A stretch of DNA of 64,000 nt from Mesocricetibacter intestinalis (GTDB taxonomy: Bacteria > Pseudomonadota > Gammaproteobacteria > Enterobacterales > Pasteurellaceae), in contig NZ_SNYQ01000008.1 of the NCBI RefSeq assembly GCF_004363295.1, positions 1 through 64,000 of the forward strand, given 5' to 3'. The translations under genes and the position numbers were made by a program. The notes beneath the pieces are model-generated. The model was given only the letters and a program-made list of their open reading frames with translations, did no database searches and was not told the DNA's origin. Below are positions 45,832 through 54,469 of the stretch, piece after piece (within the stretch, counting starts at the first letter, position 1; each line of letters begins with the position of its first letter).

Positions 45832-46122
45832 TTAATTATGTTGTAACCTTAGCTGTGCGGATTTAATAAAAAACCCGATTATAAAATCTCTTAAACTAAA
45901 AATTTTATAATCGGGCTTTTCAAAATATTTCCCGGCGTGTTTGGCTTTACGCTGATAACTGCCTTTTCCTTTGCGTTTTCGTTCGATACGCTGACGGAAT
46001 AATCGATCATGCAATAATGCTTGAATCGCATTATCTTTAATCTGACCGCGCTGATGGCGGTAAAGTGTCATCTGCTCCGCGGCAACGGGCAGGGCTACCG
46101 GCACTGCTGCTTTCTTTGCCAT
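45832..46122 (-). CDS. arfA: Alternative ribosome-rescue factor ArfA
   Basis: A 96-residue open frame whose residues 18-62 match E. coli Arf[21 protein letters not shown], then [18 protein letters not shown]. ArfA recruits RF2 to ribosomes stalled at the 3' end of broken mRNA. The KGKGSY segment (51-56) is the conserved ribosome-binding part. An intrinsic terminator lies inside the frame, so the usual transcript should end near codons 83-86 (Gly-Phe-Phe-Ile, encoded by the T-run) without a stop codon. Such an mRNA is destroyed by tmRNA when that system works, making ArfA a backup. The start at 46122 has a strong GAGGAAA; ATG 46071 is an alternative. Confidence 0.9.
   Translation of the reverse strand: MAKKAAVPVALPVAAEQMTLYRHQRGQIKDNAIQALLHDRLFRQRIERKRKGKGSYQRKAKHAGKYFEKPDYKIFSLRDFIIGFFIKSAQLRLQHN
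45864..45917 (-). terminator. Intrinsic terminator inside the arfA reading frame
   Basis: On the minus strand, 14 bp of perfect stem (CCCGATTATAAAAT / ATTTTATAATCGGG) are followed at once by TTTTTTATTAA. All of it lies within the coding frame, upstream of the stop codon. This would create a non-stop arfA mRNA. Confidence 0.88.
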
Positions 46123-46245
46123 ATTGATTTCCTCATTAACTTAAGATTAATTTAGCGCTTCCAAAGCGGTAAGCCGAGCTATTATAAGGGGAAATGGCAA
46201 AATCACAAAGTCGGCGTAGAATTTTCATCGATGCGGCTAAGAATA

Positions 46246-46271
46246 TAAAAAAGTCCCGCCGTAGCGGGACC
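46246..46271 (-). terminator. Terminator of the thiolase operon
   Basis: Minus-strand stem GTCCCGC / GCGGGAC with a 4-nt loop, followed by TTTTTTATA. It lies just after the acetyl-CoA acetyltransferase gene, the last gene of the left arm of the catabolic cluster. Confidence 0.85.
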
Positions 46272-46295
46272 AGAGAAGGAAAGCCTATAAGCTAT

Positions 46296-47471
46296 CTATC
46301 TACCGACAATCAGGGCGATGCCCTGACCGCCGCCGATACAAAGCGTCGCCAAGCCCGTGGCGACATCTCGCCGTTTCATCTCGTACAATAAACTCACCAA
46401 AATTCTCGCACCGGAGGCGCCGATAGGGTGGCCTAAAGCAATGGCACCGCCGTTCACATTAGTTTTTTCCGGATCCAAGCCCAGTGTTCGAACGACGCTC
46501 AGCGCCTGAGCGGCAAAGGCCTCATTCGCCTCGATCAAATCAAGCTCCGACACGCTGATCCCGGCCTTGTGCAAAGCTTTCCGAGTGGCGGGCACCGGGC
46601 CGAACCCCATGATTTCAGGGGCTACCCCGGCACTTGCCCACGAGCGGATTGTCGCCAACGGCGTTAAATTTAACGCCCGGGCTTTTGCTTTGCTCATTAA
46701 TACCAATGCGGCCGCTCCGTCATTCAAACCCGAAGCGTTACCCGCCGTTACTACGCCGTCCGCTTTAAATGCCGGCGACAATTTTGCCAGAGATTCTATT
46801 GTCGAGCCATGACGGGGATGTTCATCTTGTGTAACCAATACGGAAGCTTTCCTGTTTTTGACTTCTACCGCAATAATCTCTTCATCAAATTTTCCGGCTT
46901 GTTGCGCCCGCTCGGTTTTCAACTGACTGTTTAGAGCGAATTCGTCCAGTTCCCGGCGGGAAAGCTGATATTTTTCCGCCAGATTCTCTGCGGTTATCCC
47001 CATGTGAATATGGGAAAAAGCATCGGTCAGACCGTCTGTAATCATACTGTCCAGCAAAGTGCCGTCGCCCATTCTGGCGCCCCAGCGGACAGCCGGCGCA
47101 ACATAAGCGGCATTACTCATACTTTCCGTGCCGCCCACCACCACGACTTCCGCATCACCGCAAAGAATGGATTGCGCACCGGATATTACCGCCTGCAAAC
47201 CGGAACCGCACACTTTACCGACGGTAAATGCCGGCGCTTCCAGTGGTATTCCCGCTTTAACCGCTACCTGTCTGGCAACATTCTGCCCCAGTCCCGCCGA
47301 CAATACATTGCCGAGAATCACTTCATCTACTATAGCGGCATCAATACCGGCACGTTTAATCGCTTCAGATACGGCTATTCTACCCAGTTCTACCGCACCT
47401 ATATCCTTAAAACAGCCGCCGAAACTGCCGATAGGCGTTCTGGCCGCACTGACAATAACCACTTCTTGCAT
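46296..47471 (-). CDS. Acetyl-CoA acetyltransferase (thiolase 1)
   Basis: A 391-residue thiolase that splits acetoacetyl-CoA into two acetyl-CoA or catalyses the reverse. The nucleophile lies in [11 protein letters not shown] (C about 88), the activating His in [14 protein letters not shown] (about 347), and the second Cys in [10 protein letters not shown] (about 377). The overall pattern is that of degradative or biosynthetic acetyl-CoA acetyltransferases such as AtoB and PhaA. It is the last gene of the left arm: crotonase-MFS-SDR-thiolase. Confidence 0.92.
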   Translation of the reverse strand: MQEVVIVSAARTPIGSFGGCFKDIGAVELGRIAVSEAIKRAGIDAAIVDEVILGNVLSAGLGQNVARQVAVKAGIPLEAPAFTVGKVCGSGLQAVISGAQSILCGDAEVVVVGGTESMSNAAYVAPAVRWGARMGDGTLLDSMITDGLTDAFSHIHMGITAENLAEKYQLSRRELDEFALNSQLKTERAQQAGKFDEEIIAVEVKNRKASVLVTQDEHPRHGSTIESLAKLSPAFKADGVVTAGNASGLNDGAAALVLMSKAKARALNLTPLATIRSWASAGVAPEIMGFGPVPATRKALHKAGISVSELDLIEANEAFAAQALSVVRTLGLDPEKTNVNGGAIALGHPIGASGARILVSLLYEMKRRDVATGLATLCIGGGQGIALIVGR

Positions 47472-47480
47472 AGCCAGCTC

Positions 47481-48227
47481 CTATAATGTAATGCCGTTGT
47501 CGACGACCAATACCTGGCCGGTAACGCCGCTTGATTCATCAGAAGCAAAAAACAGAATGGCCTGGGCTTGTTCTTCCGCCCGAGTTTCCGGCAAGCTCAT
47601 ATTCATGTGTTTGGCGCATTGTTTAGCAAAATCGTCAAAGGTCGCCAATTTATCCGGCGTATTTAATTCCGTCGGGGTCGGGCCGGGACAAACCGCATTA
47701 CAGCGAATACCTTTACCCGCATACTGAATGGCGACGTTTTTCGTCATACCCAATAAGGCGCTCTTCGCCGCCGAATAGGAGATTCCGGCCGAACCGAACA
47801 CGCCGCCGATGGAAGATACGTTGACAATAGAACCCTTGTTCATTTTTTCCAGGGCCGCTTTGGTGAGATAGAACACGGAAGTTTGATCCGTGAGGATAAC
47901 CTCATCCCACCAGGCGGTAGAACATTTGGTAATAGGAAGATGTTTATCGGCGATCCCCGCATTATTTACCAAAATATCGATATTCCCGAAGGCTTCGATA
48001 CTTTCCCGGATAACTCTACGGCATTCGCTTTCGGAAGTGATATCAGCGGCAATCACCTTAACCTCTCCCCCTTGGCGACGAATTTTTTCCGCCAATCGTT
48101 CCAAACGTTCCCGACGTCTTGCAACAATAACCAGTGTTGCACCCTCTGCGGCAAATAATTCCGCCGTTTTTTCACCGATACCGGAACTCGCCCCGGTAAT
48201 AATTGCCACTTTATTTTGTAATCTCAT
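47481..48227 (-). CDS. Short-chain dehydrogenase/reductase
   Basis: A 248-residue classical SDR. It has the cofactor motif TGASSGIG (11-18), the NNAG motif (about 87-90), the catalytic Ser in VNVSSIGG, and the Tyr-Lys pair in SYSAAKSAL. The Arg-rich stretch after strand 2 (ARRRERLERL) suggests NADP(H) preference. It resembles FabG-like and 3-hydroxybutyrate dehydrogenase-like enzymes. A hydroxy-acid or beta-keto substrate fits the surrounding thiolase, CoA-transferase and crotonase genes, but specificity is not visible. Confidence 0.9.
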   Translation of the reverse strand: MRLQNKVAIITGASSGIGEKTAELFAAEGATLVIVARRRERLERLAEKIRRQGGEVKVIAADITSESECRRVIRESIEAFGNIDILVNNAGIADKHLPITKCSTAWWDEVILTDQTSVFYLTKAALEKMNKGSIVNVSSIGGVFGSAGISYSAAKSALLGMTKNVAIQYAGKGIRCNAVCPGPTPTELNTPDKLATFDDFAKQCAKHMNMSLPETRAEEQAQAILFFASDESSGVTGQVLVVDNGITL

Positions 48228-48246
48228 AATATAAACTCCTGTTTTA

Positions 48247-49518
48247 TTATTCGGACTGATTATTGCTATTAACCGGGGTCAAATCGGTGGCCCAGATTAA
48301 AATAAAGGAAATCACGCCGACCCCTACCAGTAAGAGATAAGCGCCGTCGTAGCCGCCCAGATAACTTAATCCGAAAGCCAAAATCGAAAAGGCGCAGCAG
48401 CGTACCACCGATTGAATCGGGTGAATGATCCCCAGAGCTCTGACATAAGCCTGGCGCGGAAACTTGGTTGCAACAAAAGCGGTGCTGTAATTAGTCGCTC
48501 CCGGCAATGCCAGTCCAATCATGCCCATGGACACCAGCAACACCGTTGAAGAAGAAGAAAGGTTTAAAAGAATGGCGAGCATCCACCACAGGTTATAAAT
48601 CAACAACGCCGGTTTGATCCCGATTTTATGGTTGAGCCACCCCCAAGCATAAGCGCCTAGCGTGCCGAATAAAGCGGAAGCGCTCATATAGAAAATCGCC
48701 GTATTCAGATCCAGCCCCACATGAACCAAACGAGGAACAATCTGACTAACTACGCCTACCAGCATAATATAGATAGCGCCGGTGGAAAGCCCCATAAACC
48801 AGACATCTTTCATGGCCAGTAATTTTTTACGGGTCAGTCCGATATATTCGGGCTGCGGAGCGGATGCCGTTCCTGTGGTCGGCGGCAAGGGTTCGTTATC
48901 CGGCAACAGACCGACGTCTTCCGGTTTATTGGCGATAAATTTCCAGACAAATAAGGCGATCAGTAACATCAGCAGGGACATTCCCCAGAAGCCGTGATGA
49001 ACGCCCCAGAGAGAGAAGGTAACACTCAGAACCGGAACGAAGAAGGCACTGGAAGTGGTTTGACCGAAGGTAATAAATCCCAGCGCCATACTTTGTTTAC
49101 GCACAAACCAGTCGGCAACCAAAGCAGTACCGGCGATATAGGCAAAGCCCGTGCCGAAAAAGGAAACACCGGCAAACAAAAGGGTAAAAATCAAGACGGA
49201 ATCCGCATACCCGATCAGGCCAAAACAAAGTGCGCATAAAATCAGGCATAAATTAATAACGAATTTATTGCCTTTTTTCTCACACAACCAGGCGCAGAAA
49301 GGTGCCGCCGGTATGGCCGCCCAGGAAGCCGGGGTTACAAAGAACAACAGCTCGTTATAATCCAGCTGATAAAACTCCGAAATCGCAGGCAAAATCACAT
49401 TGAGACCATGGGTACAAACGCCGGCGGCAACCCAGAACATCACGGCCTGATTAATAATGACAAACCATCCCTGTTTGCCGAAATTCAATCCTTTTTCAGT
49501 TTTTTCTACATTGCCCAT
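48247..49518 (-). CDS. MFS transporter of the catabolic cluster
   Basis: A 423-residue 12-helix major facilitator protein (oxalate/formate antiporter or monocarboxylate-like by general pattern, with the GFG...GTALVADWFVRKQSMALG segment after helix 4). It probably imports the organic acid degraded by the cluster. The start ATG 49518 has AGAGG 7 nt upstream; a TTG 5 codons earlier is less likely. It lies between the crotonase gene and the dehydrogenase, after a short hairpin. Confidence 0.85.
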   Translation of the reverse strand: MGNVEKTEKGLNFGKQGWFVIINQAVMFWVAAGVCTHGLNVILPAISEFYQLDYNELLFFVTPASWAAIPAAPFCAWLCEKKGNKFVINLCLILCALCFGLIGYADSVLIFTLLFAGVSFFGTGFAYIAGTALVADWFVRKQSMALGFITFGQTTSSAFFVPVLSVTFSLWGVHHGFWGMSLLMLLIALFVWKFIANKPEDVGLLPDNEPLPPTTGTASAPQPEYIGLTRKKLLAMKDVWFMGLSTGAIYIMLVGVVSQIVPRLVHVGLDLNTAIFYMSASALFGTLGAYAWGWLNHKIGIKPALLIYNLWWMLAILLNLSSSSTVLLVSMGMIGLALPGATNYSTAFVATKFPRQAYVRALGIIHPIQSVVRCCAFSILAFGLSYLGGYDGAYLLLVGVGVISFILIWATDLTPVNSNNQSE

Positions 49519-49547
49519 AATCAGCCTCTGCAAGTAAGTTGTACAAT

Positions 49548-49574
49548 AAAGCTCTGCTGTTACGGCAGAGCTTT
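49548..49574 (-). promoter_or_regulatory. Intercistronic hairpin between crotonase and MFS genes
   Basis: Ten-bp stem AAAGCTCTGC / GCAGAGCTTT with a 7-nt loop and no T-run beyond ATTGT. It may act as a partial attenuator or mRNA-processing site that lowers expression of the membrane transporter relative to the enzyme upstream. Confidence 0.5.
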
Positions 49575-49592
49575 ATAGGGTTTAAGCAAGTT

Positions 49593-50588
49593 TTATTTGA
49601 TTTCGTCTTCTTCCTGGCCTCCATTGATGCGAGGACGAATAACCTTACCTTTCTTCTCGGCGGCACGTACTAATGCGGCCTCTTCTTTCGCGCGCTCCCA
49701 GTAATCGGCTTCGTGCGGCGAATGTTCGGTTGCGGTAACGAACATTTCGGTAGCAAAGGCGGTACGCAGTTCCTTGGCAATATCTTCTTTCCAAGGCTGA
49801 CGTAAAATCTGAGTGGTAATACGGCGGGTAACTCGAGTACCGGTACGCATAATCAGTTCGGCGATTTCCCAAGCACGCTTATAAGCGGCTTCGGTATCTT
49901 CACAGATTTCGTTTACCATACCTAACTGCAATGCTTTACGTGCGGTAATAATTTCACCGGTTAATTCCGCATAAGCAAAACGTTTACGTCCCATTAATTC
50001 GCGCCATGCGATTTGAACACCATCGCCCGGCACCATATTGGTTCTGAAGTGCATTTCGGTTGTCCAAGCGTCTTCGGTAGCTAACGTAATATCGCTGAAC
50101 AAGACTAAATCGGAATGGAAGGTTGCGCCGGCCCACACACCGATGGTAGGAACTTCAAGATCAAAAATCTGACCTTCAATATCATTGGTACCATCATAAT
50201 ACTGGTAGTTATACATACGCCAAGCAACGTCCGGGTCCGAAGCAAATTCGGTGGCCGGCTGCCATTCGCCTTCTTTATTAACGCGACCGATACCTTTAAA
50301 AGTATCAGGTCCTATACCACCCAAAATAATGACTTCGTTATCCGGATCACGTCCCGCCCAATCGAAGAATAAATGTAACCCTTGGTGCAATTGAGCTCCC
50401 CATTGAATCGGACCGCCGTTGGTATGCATACGGGCTTCAAGAATGCCGTTTTTACGTTTCATAATGAAACAGTCTTTTAGTTTTTCGGAATATTCCTCAA
50501 AAGGCATATGAGGAATTGTGCCAAGTTCTTCATGAGACATTTCTTTACGTTTATCGTGATCGGATTCGTAATTTGCTTTAATAGTCAT
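49593..50588 (-). CDS. Crotonase-superfamily enzyme, 6-oxocamphor-hydrolase-like
   Basis: A 331-residue member of the enoyl-CoA hydratase/isomerase superfamily. The best match I can recall is 6-oxocamphor hydrolase, a beta-diketone C-C hydrolase that uses no CoA. Shared points are the FxEYSxK start, H55 in MHTNG, H180 in MHFRT, D189 in VPGDG and E281. From memory these fall at positions of the hydrolase catalytic residues. Compared with that enzyme there are extra N-terminal (about 25) and C-terminal (about 45) charged tails. It may cleave a cyclic or linear diketone, or be an ordinary hydratase. The start ATG 50588 has AAGGAG upstream; it is divergent from the LysR gene. Confidence 0.75.
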   Translation of the reverse strand: MTIKANYESDHDKRKEMSHEELGTIPHMPFEEYSEKLKDCFIMKRKNGILEARMHTNGGPIQWGAQLHQGLHLFFDWAGRDPDNEVIILGGIGPDTFKGIGRVNKEGEWQPATEFASDPDVAWRMYNYQYYDGTNDIEGQIFDLEVPTIGVWAGATFHSDLVLFSDITLATEDAWTTEMHFRTNMVPGDGVQIAWRELMGRKRFAYAELTGEIITARKALQLGMVNEICEDTEAAYKRAWEIAELIMRTGTRVTRRITTQILRQPWKEDIAKELRTAFATEMFVTATEHSPHEADYWERAKEEAALVRAAEKKGKVIRPRINGGQEEDEIK

Positions 50589-50683
50589 AGGAAACTCCTT
50601 AATTAACAATGAGATACTTACACCAAAAGCGCGATTCTGTCTGCTCCGGTTGCCATTCATACTACAAGGCGCATCATGGCCGG

Positions 50684-50725
50684 TGAAATTCTTTTTATAC
50701 TTTTCGTTATGTGAAATATGTATAA
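50684..50725. promoter_or_regulatory. Putative LysR operator between crotonase and regulator genes
   Basis: The divergent 279-bp region contains TGAAATTCTTTTT followed by TTATACTTTTCGTTATG, and then a second GTATAA (50720-50725) that forms TTATAC-N19-GTATAA. The segment resembles one found ahead of the cleavage-enzyme gene at 56381-56422. Spacing and dyad symmetry suit a LysR-type binding site. The rest of the gap has no further gene. Confidence 0.5.
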
Positions 50726-50867
50726 CCGCCCGCTTAAAAATATAAAGAGAGAAACGGAAATTTACGGCATAAAAAGAAAGATAAAGGTTGGATTTATCAA
50801 CTCGCTTTTTCAGTGAAAAATGTTTAGACTGGTTGAACCTAACAGCTGTGATAAGGATTGGGAGTTT

Positions 50868-51821
50868 ATGAGAATACGCCTGTTACGCGAGTTTATTACA
50901 CTGGCAGAAATGCTGAATTTTACTAAAGCGGCAAATAAGCTTTATATGACTCAACCGATCCTAAGCCGTCATATCAAAGAACTGGAAGATAAATTCGGTA
51001 CGGAATTATTTGATCGCAGTACCCACCACGTAACCCTGACCTCTGCGGGAGAACTGCTTCTGCAGGAGGCGAAAAAAATCGTGCAACAATATGATGATTC
51101 CGTATTTCGGATCAACACCTTTACCGGACAGAATAAAAATAAACTCTCCATTGTCTATCTGGGTGATGCCTTTTCCCATTTATTGGCCGATGTTTTAGGC
51201 GCCTTTAAACAAGTCTATCCGCATGTTAGTGTTTCCCATCGCGATACGGATCTGCTGGAAGCTTTTAACCTGTTAAAATCCAAGGAATATGATCTCGGCT
51301 TTGTCCTGCGTCCCGCTTTTATCGACAATTTGTCCGAAGAAATGCTCAAGGAAAAATCCAATTTTTGCACCCTTCCCTTCGCCAACGATCCCCTATGCGT
51401 GGCCTTTAATAAATCCCATCCGCTGGCGGGCTGCGAACATATTAGGCTACAGGATATCAGCCAATATCCGATAATCGTCGAAGATTTAAAGGAAACCCCT
51501 TGGGCTAAAATGTATAGTACGGATTTTCTGCAAATGCAAAATCTCCCCTTTAGCATATATAAGGTATATCCGAATATTAAAACCTGCGCTTTCGAACTGG
51601 AACTGAATAATAATGTGGTGTTATTGCTGCCGAAACATAGACGTTTTATATTGGGCGCAAACAGTCGGTTAATGGTGCTGGAAGATGAACAAAAATACTC
51701 TTATGTGATGGAACTTATTTGGCACCCGCAAAACGGCAACCCTTATCTCCCCCGTTTTATTAAAAAATTTACCGAAATCATCAAAAACGGTGAATTGCCT
51801 TATTTACCCGATGAATTCTAA
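50868..51821 (+). CDS. LysR-family regulator of the catabolic cluster
   Basis: A 317-residue LysR-type regulator. The winged helix-turn-helix is at residues 1-60 (LREFITLAEMLNFTKAANKL, with the recognition helix ending SRHIKELEDKFG), followed by a periplasmic-binding-protein-like effector domain. The start ATG 50868 (MRIRLLREF) has GGGAG 5 nt upstream; an upstream in-frame ATG at 50820 adds an unlikely extension. It lies between the two arms of the cluster on the opposite strand and presumably activates both in response to the substrate or a CoA intermediate. Confidence 0.9.
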   Translation: MRIRLLREFITLAEMLNFTKAANKLYMTQPILSRHIKELEDKFGTELFDRSTHHVTLTSAGELLLQEAKKIVQQYDDSVFRINTFTGQNKNKLSIVYLGDAFSHLLADVLGAFKQVYPHVSVSHRDTDLLEAFNLLKSKEYDLGFVLRPAFIDNLSEEMLKEKSNFCTLPFANDPLCVAFNKSHPLAGCEHIRLQDISQYPIIVEDLKETPWAKMYSTDFLQMQNLPFSIYKVYPNIKTCAFELELNNNVVLLLPKHRRFILGANSRLMVLEDEQKYSYVMELIWHPQNGNPYLPRFIKKFTEIIKNGELPYLPDEF

Positions 51822-51850
51822 TAGGTATCCTCCGCCGAGGAGGATACCTA
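51822..51850. terminator. Hairpin between LysR gene and thiolase 2
   Basis: Perfect 12-bp stem TAGGTATCCTCC / GGAGGATACCTA with a GCCGA loop starts at the LysR stop codon and lies between two convergent genes. T-runs are weak on both sides, so efficiency is uncertain. Confidence 0.5.
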
Positions 51851-51865
51851 TAACAGTATGCTAAT

Positions 51866-53032
51866 TTAAATACGTTCCAGCAGGGCGGAGAAACCTTGTC
51901 CGCCGCCGGCACAGAAGGTAATCAAACCGCTGGAGAGATCGCGGCGCTCAAGCTCATACACCAGTTTTGCCGCCAGAATACCGCCAGTCCCTGCCAATGG
52001 ATGGCCCAAGGCTAGGGCGCCGCCGTTCACATTCAGTTTTTGCGTATCCATATTCAGCTCGCGAATACAGGCCAATGACTGTGCGGCAAAGGCTTCGTTC
52101 ATTTCAATCAAATCAATATCCGACAGATTCATACCGAGTTTTTTCAGCAGTTTCCGAGTCGCATATACCGGCCCGATTCCCATAATTGAGGGATCAACCC
52201 CGACAGAAGCGAAACCGCTGAATTTCGCCCAGATTTTTAATCCCAGCGCTTGCGCTTTCTTGCGTTCCATCACCACCACCGCGCCGGAACCGTCGCTCAT
52301 CGGCGAACTATTACCGGCGGTAACTATACCGTCCCGTTCGAATGCCGGCGGCAGTTTTGCCAAAGACTGTAAATTACAGTCCGGACGTAAAGGCTCATCA
52401 AGGGTAATCAGGGTTTCGTTCCCTTTACGATCCTTAACGCTGACCGGAACAATCTGCTGATCAAAATACCCATTTTGCCAGGCCTTCGCCGCTTTTTGAT
52501 GGCTTTCTAAGGCAAACTGATCGCATTCTTCACGGGTTAAATGATACTTACGCGCTAAATTTTCCGCCGTAATTCCCATCGGCATATCCATTTCTTTCGG
52601 TGCAGAAATAGGTACCACCCAGGAAGGCGGACGCGGCTGGTAGGCCGCCGTCGGTTTTTCCATAATATAGCAGCGGTTAGAATCGCTCTCTACCCCGCCG
52701 GCAACGATAACATCACCGTATCCGGCCTGAATTAGGGCGGCGGCATAGGCAATGGCGTTAATCCCCGAGGCGCATTGCCGATTTATGGTAATACCGGGGA
52801 CAGAAATGGGTAAACCGGCAGCCAGCCCGATGACCCGGGCGATGTTCACGCAATCCGTATTTAATAGATTACCGAAAATAATTTCATCAATTTCATTTGG
52901 ATCAATTCCCGCCCGTTTTACCGCCTCTTTCACCGTTAAGGTACCGAGCTGCCAGGCCGGTACCGAAGCCAAACAGCCCCTCGCCTTACCGACCGGTGTT
53001 CTTACCGCGGAAACAATTACCGCTTCACGCAT
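51866..53032 (-). CDS. Thiolase family protein (thiolase 2)
   Basis: A 388-residue acetyl-CoA C-acyltransferase-type thiolase. The nucleophile lies in NRQCASGINAI (about 88), the His in GGALALGHPLAGTG, and the second Cys in TFCAGGGQG. The GHPLAGTG form differs from the GHPIGASG of thiolase 1, and the two are clearly not recent duplicates. It may use a different acyl chain, for example a branched or longer 3-ketoacyl-CoA. It is the last gene of the right arm, after the CoA-transferase genes. Confidence 0.88.
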   Translation of the reverse strand: MREAVIVSAVRTPVGKARGCLASVPAWQLGTLTVKEAVKRAGIDPNEIDEIIFGNLLNTDCVNIARVIGLAAGLPISVPGITINRQCASGINAIAYAAALIQAGYGDVIVAGGVESDSNRCYIMEKPTAAYQPRPPSWVVPISAPKEMDMPMGITAENLARKYHLTREECDQFALESHQKAAKAWQNGYFDQQIVPVSVKDRKGNETLITLDEPLRPDCNLQSLAKLPPAFERDGIVTAGNSSPMSDGSGAVVVMERKKAQALGLKIWAKFSGFASVGVDPSIMGIGPVYATRKLLKKLGMNLSDIDLIEMNEAFAAQSLACIRELNMDTQKLNVNGGALALGHPLAGTGGILAAKLVYELERRDLSSGLITFCAGGGQGFSALLERI

Positions 53033-53116
53033 AATAAATACTCCTCTATTGATTTATCCTTCGCCGCTGCGAAGGATTTTTAGCGTCTTTCGCCTAAAAA
53101 AACTTGCGTTTTTTTG

Positions 53117-53125
53117 ACCGCACTT
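53117..53125 (-). repeat. DNA uptake signal sequence
   Basis: Minus-strand AAGTGCGGT followed by CAAAAAA, in the gap between thiolase 2 and the CoA-transferase beta gene. Confidence 0.8.
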
Positions 53126-53128
53126 TGA

Positions 53129-53758
53129 TCAACTTTCAAAAATCAGCGGTGCATCGGTACGCGCAATAACCTCTTCTTGAGTAACGCCCGGAAACATTTC
53201 TTTCACCACAATGCCTGCAGGCGTAATCTCAAATACGCCGAGTTCCGTAACTATGGTATCCACCACTTTATAACCGGTAAGCGGCCAAGTGCAGGTTTTC
53301 AAAATTTTCGCCGCTCCGTTTTTAGCATTATGCTCCATAGCAACAATCACCCGTTTAGCGCCGGATACCAAGTCCATGGCGCCGCCCATTCCCATAATGC
53401 GTCCGCCCGGAATACTCCAATTGGCGATACTGCCTTCGGAATCCACTTGTAAAGCACCCAGTACCACGGCTGTTAACTTACCGCTACGTACCAGTGCAAA
53501 TGCGCCGGCGCTGTCGGAAACCGATGCGCCCGGCAATAAAGTAACAATCTGGCCGCCCGCATTCACATAATCGGGTTCCTCCTCGCCGGGCTGCGGTGAA
53601 CCGCCATACCCCAAAAGACCGTTTTCCGCATGCAGTTGTACGCCGTCAACAATATAATTACGGACAAGACCGGGAATACCGATACCTAAATTAACTACAT
53701 CGCCGGCCTGAAAAAAACTGGCAATTTTTTCTGCGATAAGCGCTTTTGCATCGGACAT
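53129..53758 (-). CDS. 3-oxoacid CoA-transferase, beta subunit
   Basis: A 209-residue beta subunit of the AtoA/ScoB type. It carries the catalytic glutamate in the ENGLLGYGG segment (residue about 47) and the conserved GGAMDLVSGAKRVIVAMEH. With the alpha subunit it moves CoA from an acyl-CoA (such as acetyl- or succinyl-CoA) to acetoacetate or a related acid. The start ATG 53758 is 8 nt after GAGGAG. An ATG two codons earlier overlaps the alpha-subunit stop as ATGA, so the two are coupled either way. Confidence 0.92.
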   Translation of the reverse strand: MSDAKALIAEKIASFFQAGDVVNLGIGIPGLVRNYIVDGVQLHAENGLLGYGGSPQPGEEEPDYVNAGGQIVTLLPGASVSDSAGAFALVRSGKLTAVVLGALQVDSEGSIANWSIPGGRIMGMGGAMDLVSGAKRVIVAMEHNAKNGAAKILKTCTWPLTGYKVVDTIVTELGVFEITPAGIVVKEMFPGVTQEEVIARTDAPLIFES

Positions 53759-53760
53759 AA

Positions 53761-54423
53761 TCATTGCTCCTCATTACTTAAAATCATATCGACGAAAACA
53801 CCCGGTGTAATCACCGCTTCAGGATCCAGCTCACCCACTTCAACGATTTCATCTGCTTGGACAATAACTAAATCCGCCGCCATCGCCATAGCCGGGTTAA
53901 AATTACGTGCGGCGCCCTTATACACAAGATTTCCCGCTTTATCCGCCTTGGCGGCACGAATCAGTGCGATTTCGGCACGAAACGGCGGCTCGAAAATATA
54001 GGCTTGCCCCTCCACTTCGATAATCCGACGTCCCTCCTGAGCCACGGTGCCTAGGCCGGTTTTAGTCAGCACGCCGCCCAAACCCGCACCGCCGGCGCGA
54101 ATTTTTTCCACCAGCGTGCCTTGAGGATAGAGATTGACAGTCAGAATGCCGCGGTTAATAAGCTCGGTAACATAAGGATTCATGCCGATATGGGAATGAT
54201 GGGCTTTAGTCACTAAATGCGCATCATAGAGTTTACCGAGCGCTACGCCGGGATCCCCGGCGTCGTTGGCGATAACCTCTAAATTTTTGCACCCTTTTTC
54301 AACAATAATGTCCACCAATCTGTCGGCACAACCCCGGCAGGCAAAAATCCCTGCCATCAGCTTCATGCCATCATGAAATTTTTCTGCAATTTCCGCTTTT
54401 GAATAAATTTTATTTTTCACCAT
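53761..54423 (-). CDS. 3-oxoacid CoA-transferase, alpha subunit
   Basis: A 220-residue alpha subunit of the AtoD/ScoA type (AEIAEKFHDGMKLMAGIFAC, then a Gly-rich LEVIANDAGDPGVALGKL segment). The CoA-binding motif typical of these subunits is altered around GMKLMAGIFACRGCADR, which has two cysteines near residues 26 and 29 that are unusual for the family. The start ATG 54423 has GGAGGAAA upstream. It lies in the right arm after the outer-membrane protein gene and is coupled to the beta subunit. Confidence 0.9.
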   Translation of the reverse strand: MVKNKIYSKAEIAEKFHDGMKLMAGIFACRGCADRLVDIIVEKGCKNLEVIANDAGDPGVALGKLYDAHLVTKAHHSHIGMNPYVTELINRGILTVNLYPQGTLVEKIRAGGAGLGGVLTKTGLGTVAQEGRRIIEVEGQAYIFEPPFRAEIALIRAAKADKAGNLVYKGAARNFNPAMAMAADLVIVQADEIVEVGELDPEAVITPGVFVDMILSNEEQ

Positions 54424-54469
54424 AGGGCTGTTTCCTCCGTTATATACTGAGCTAATTTCCATTATCCGG

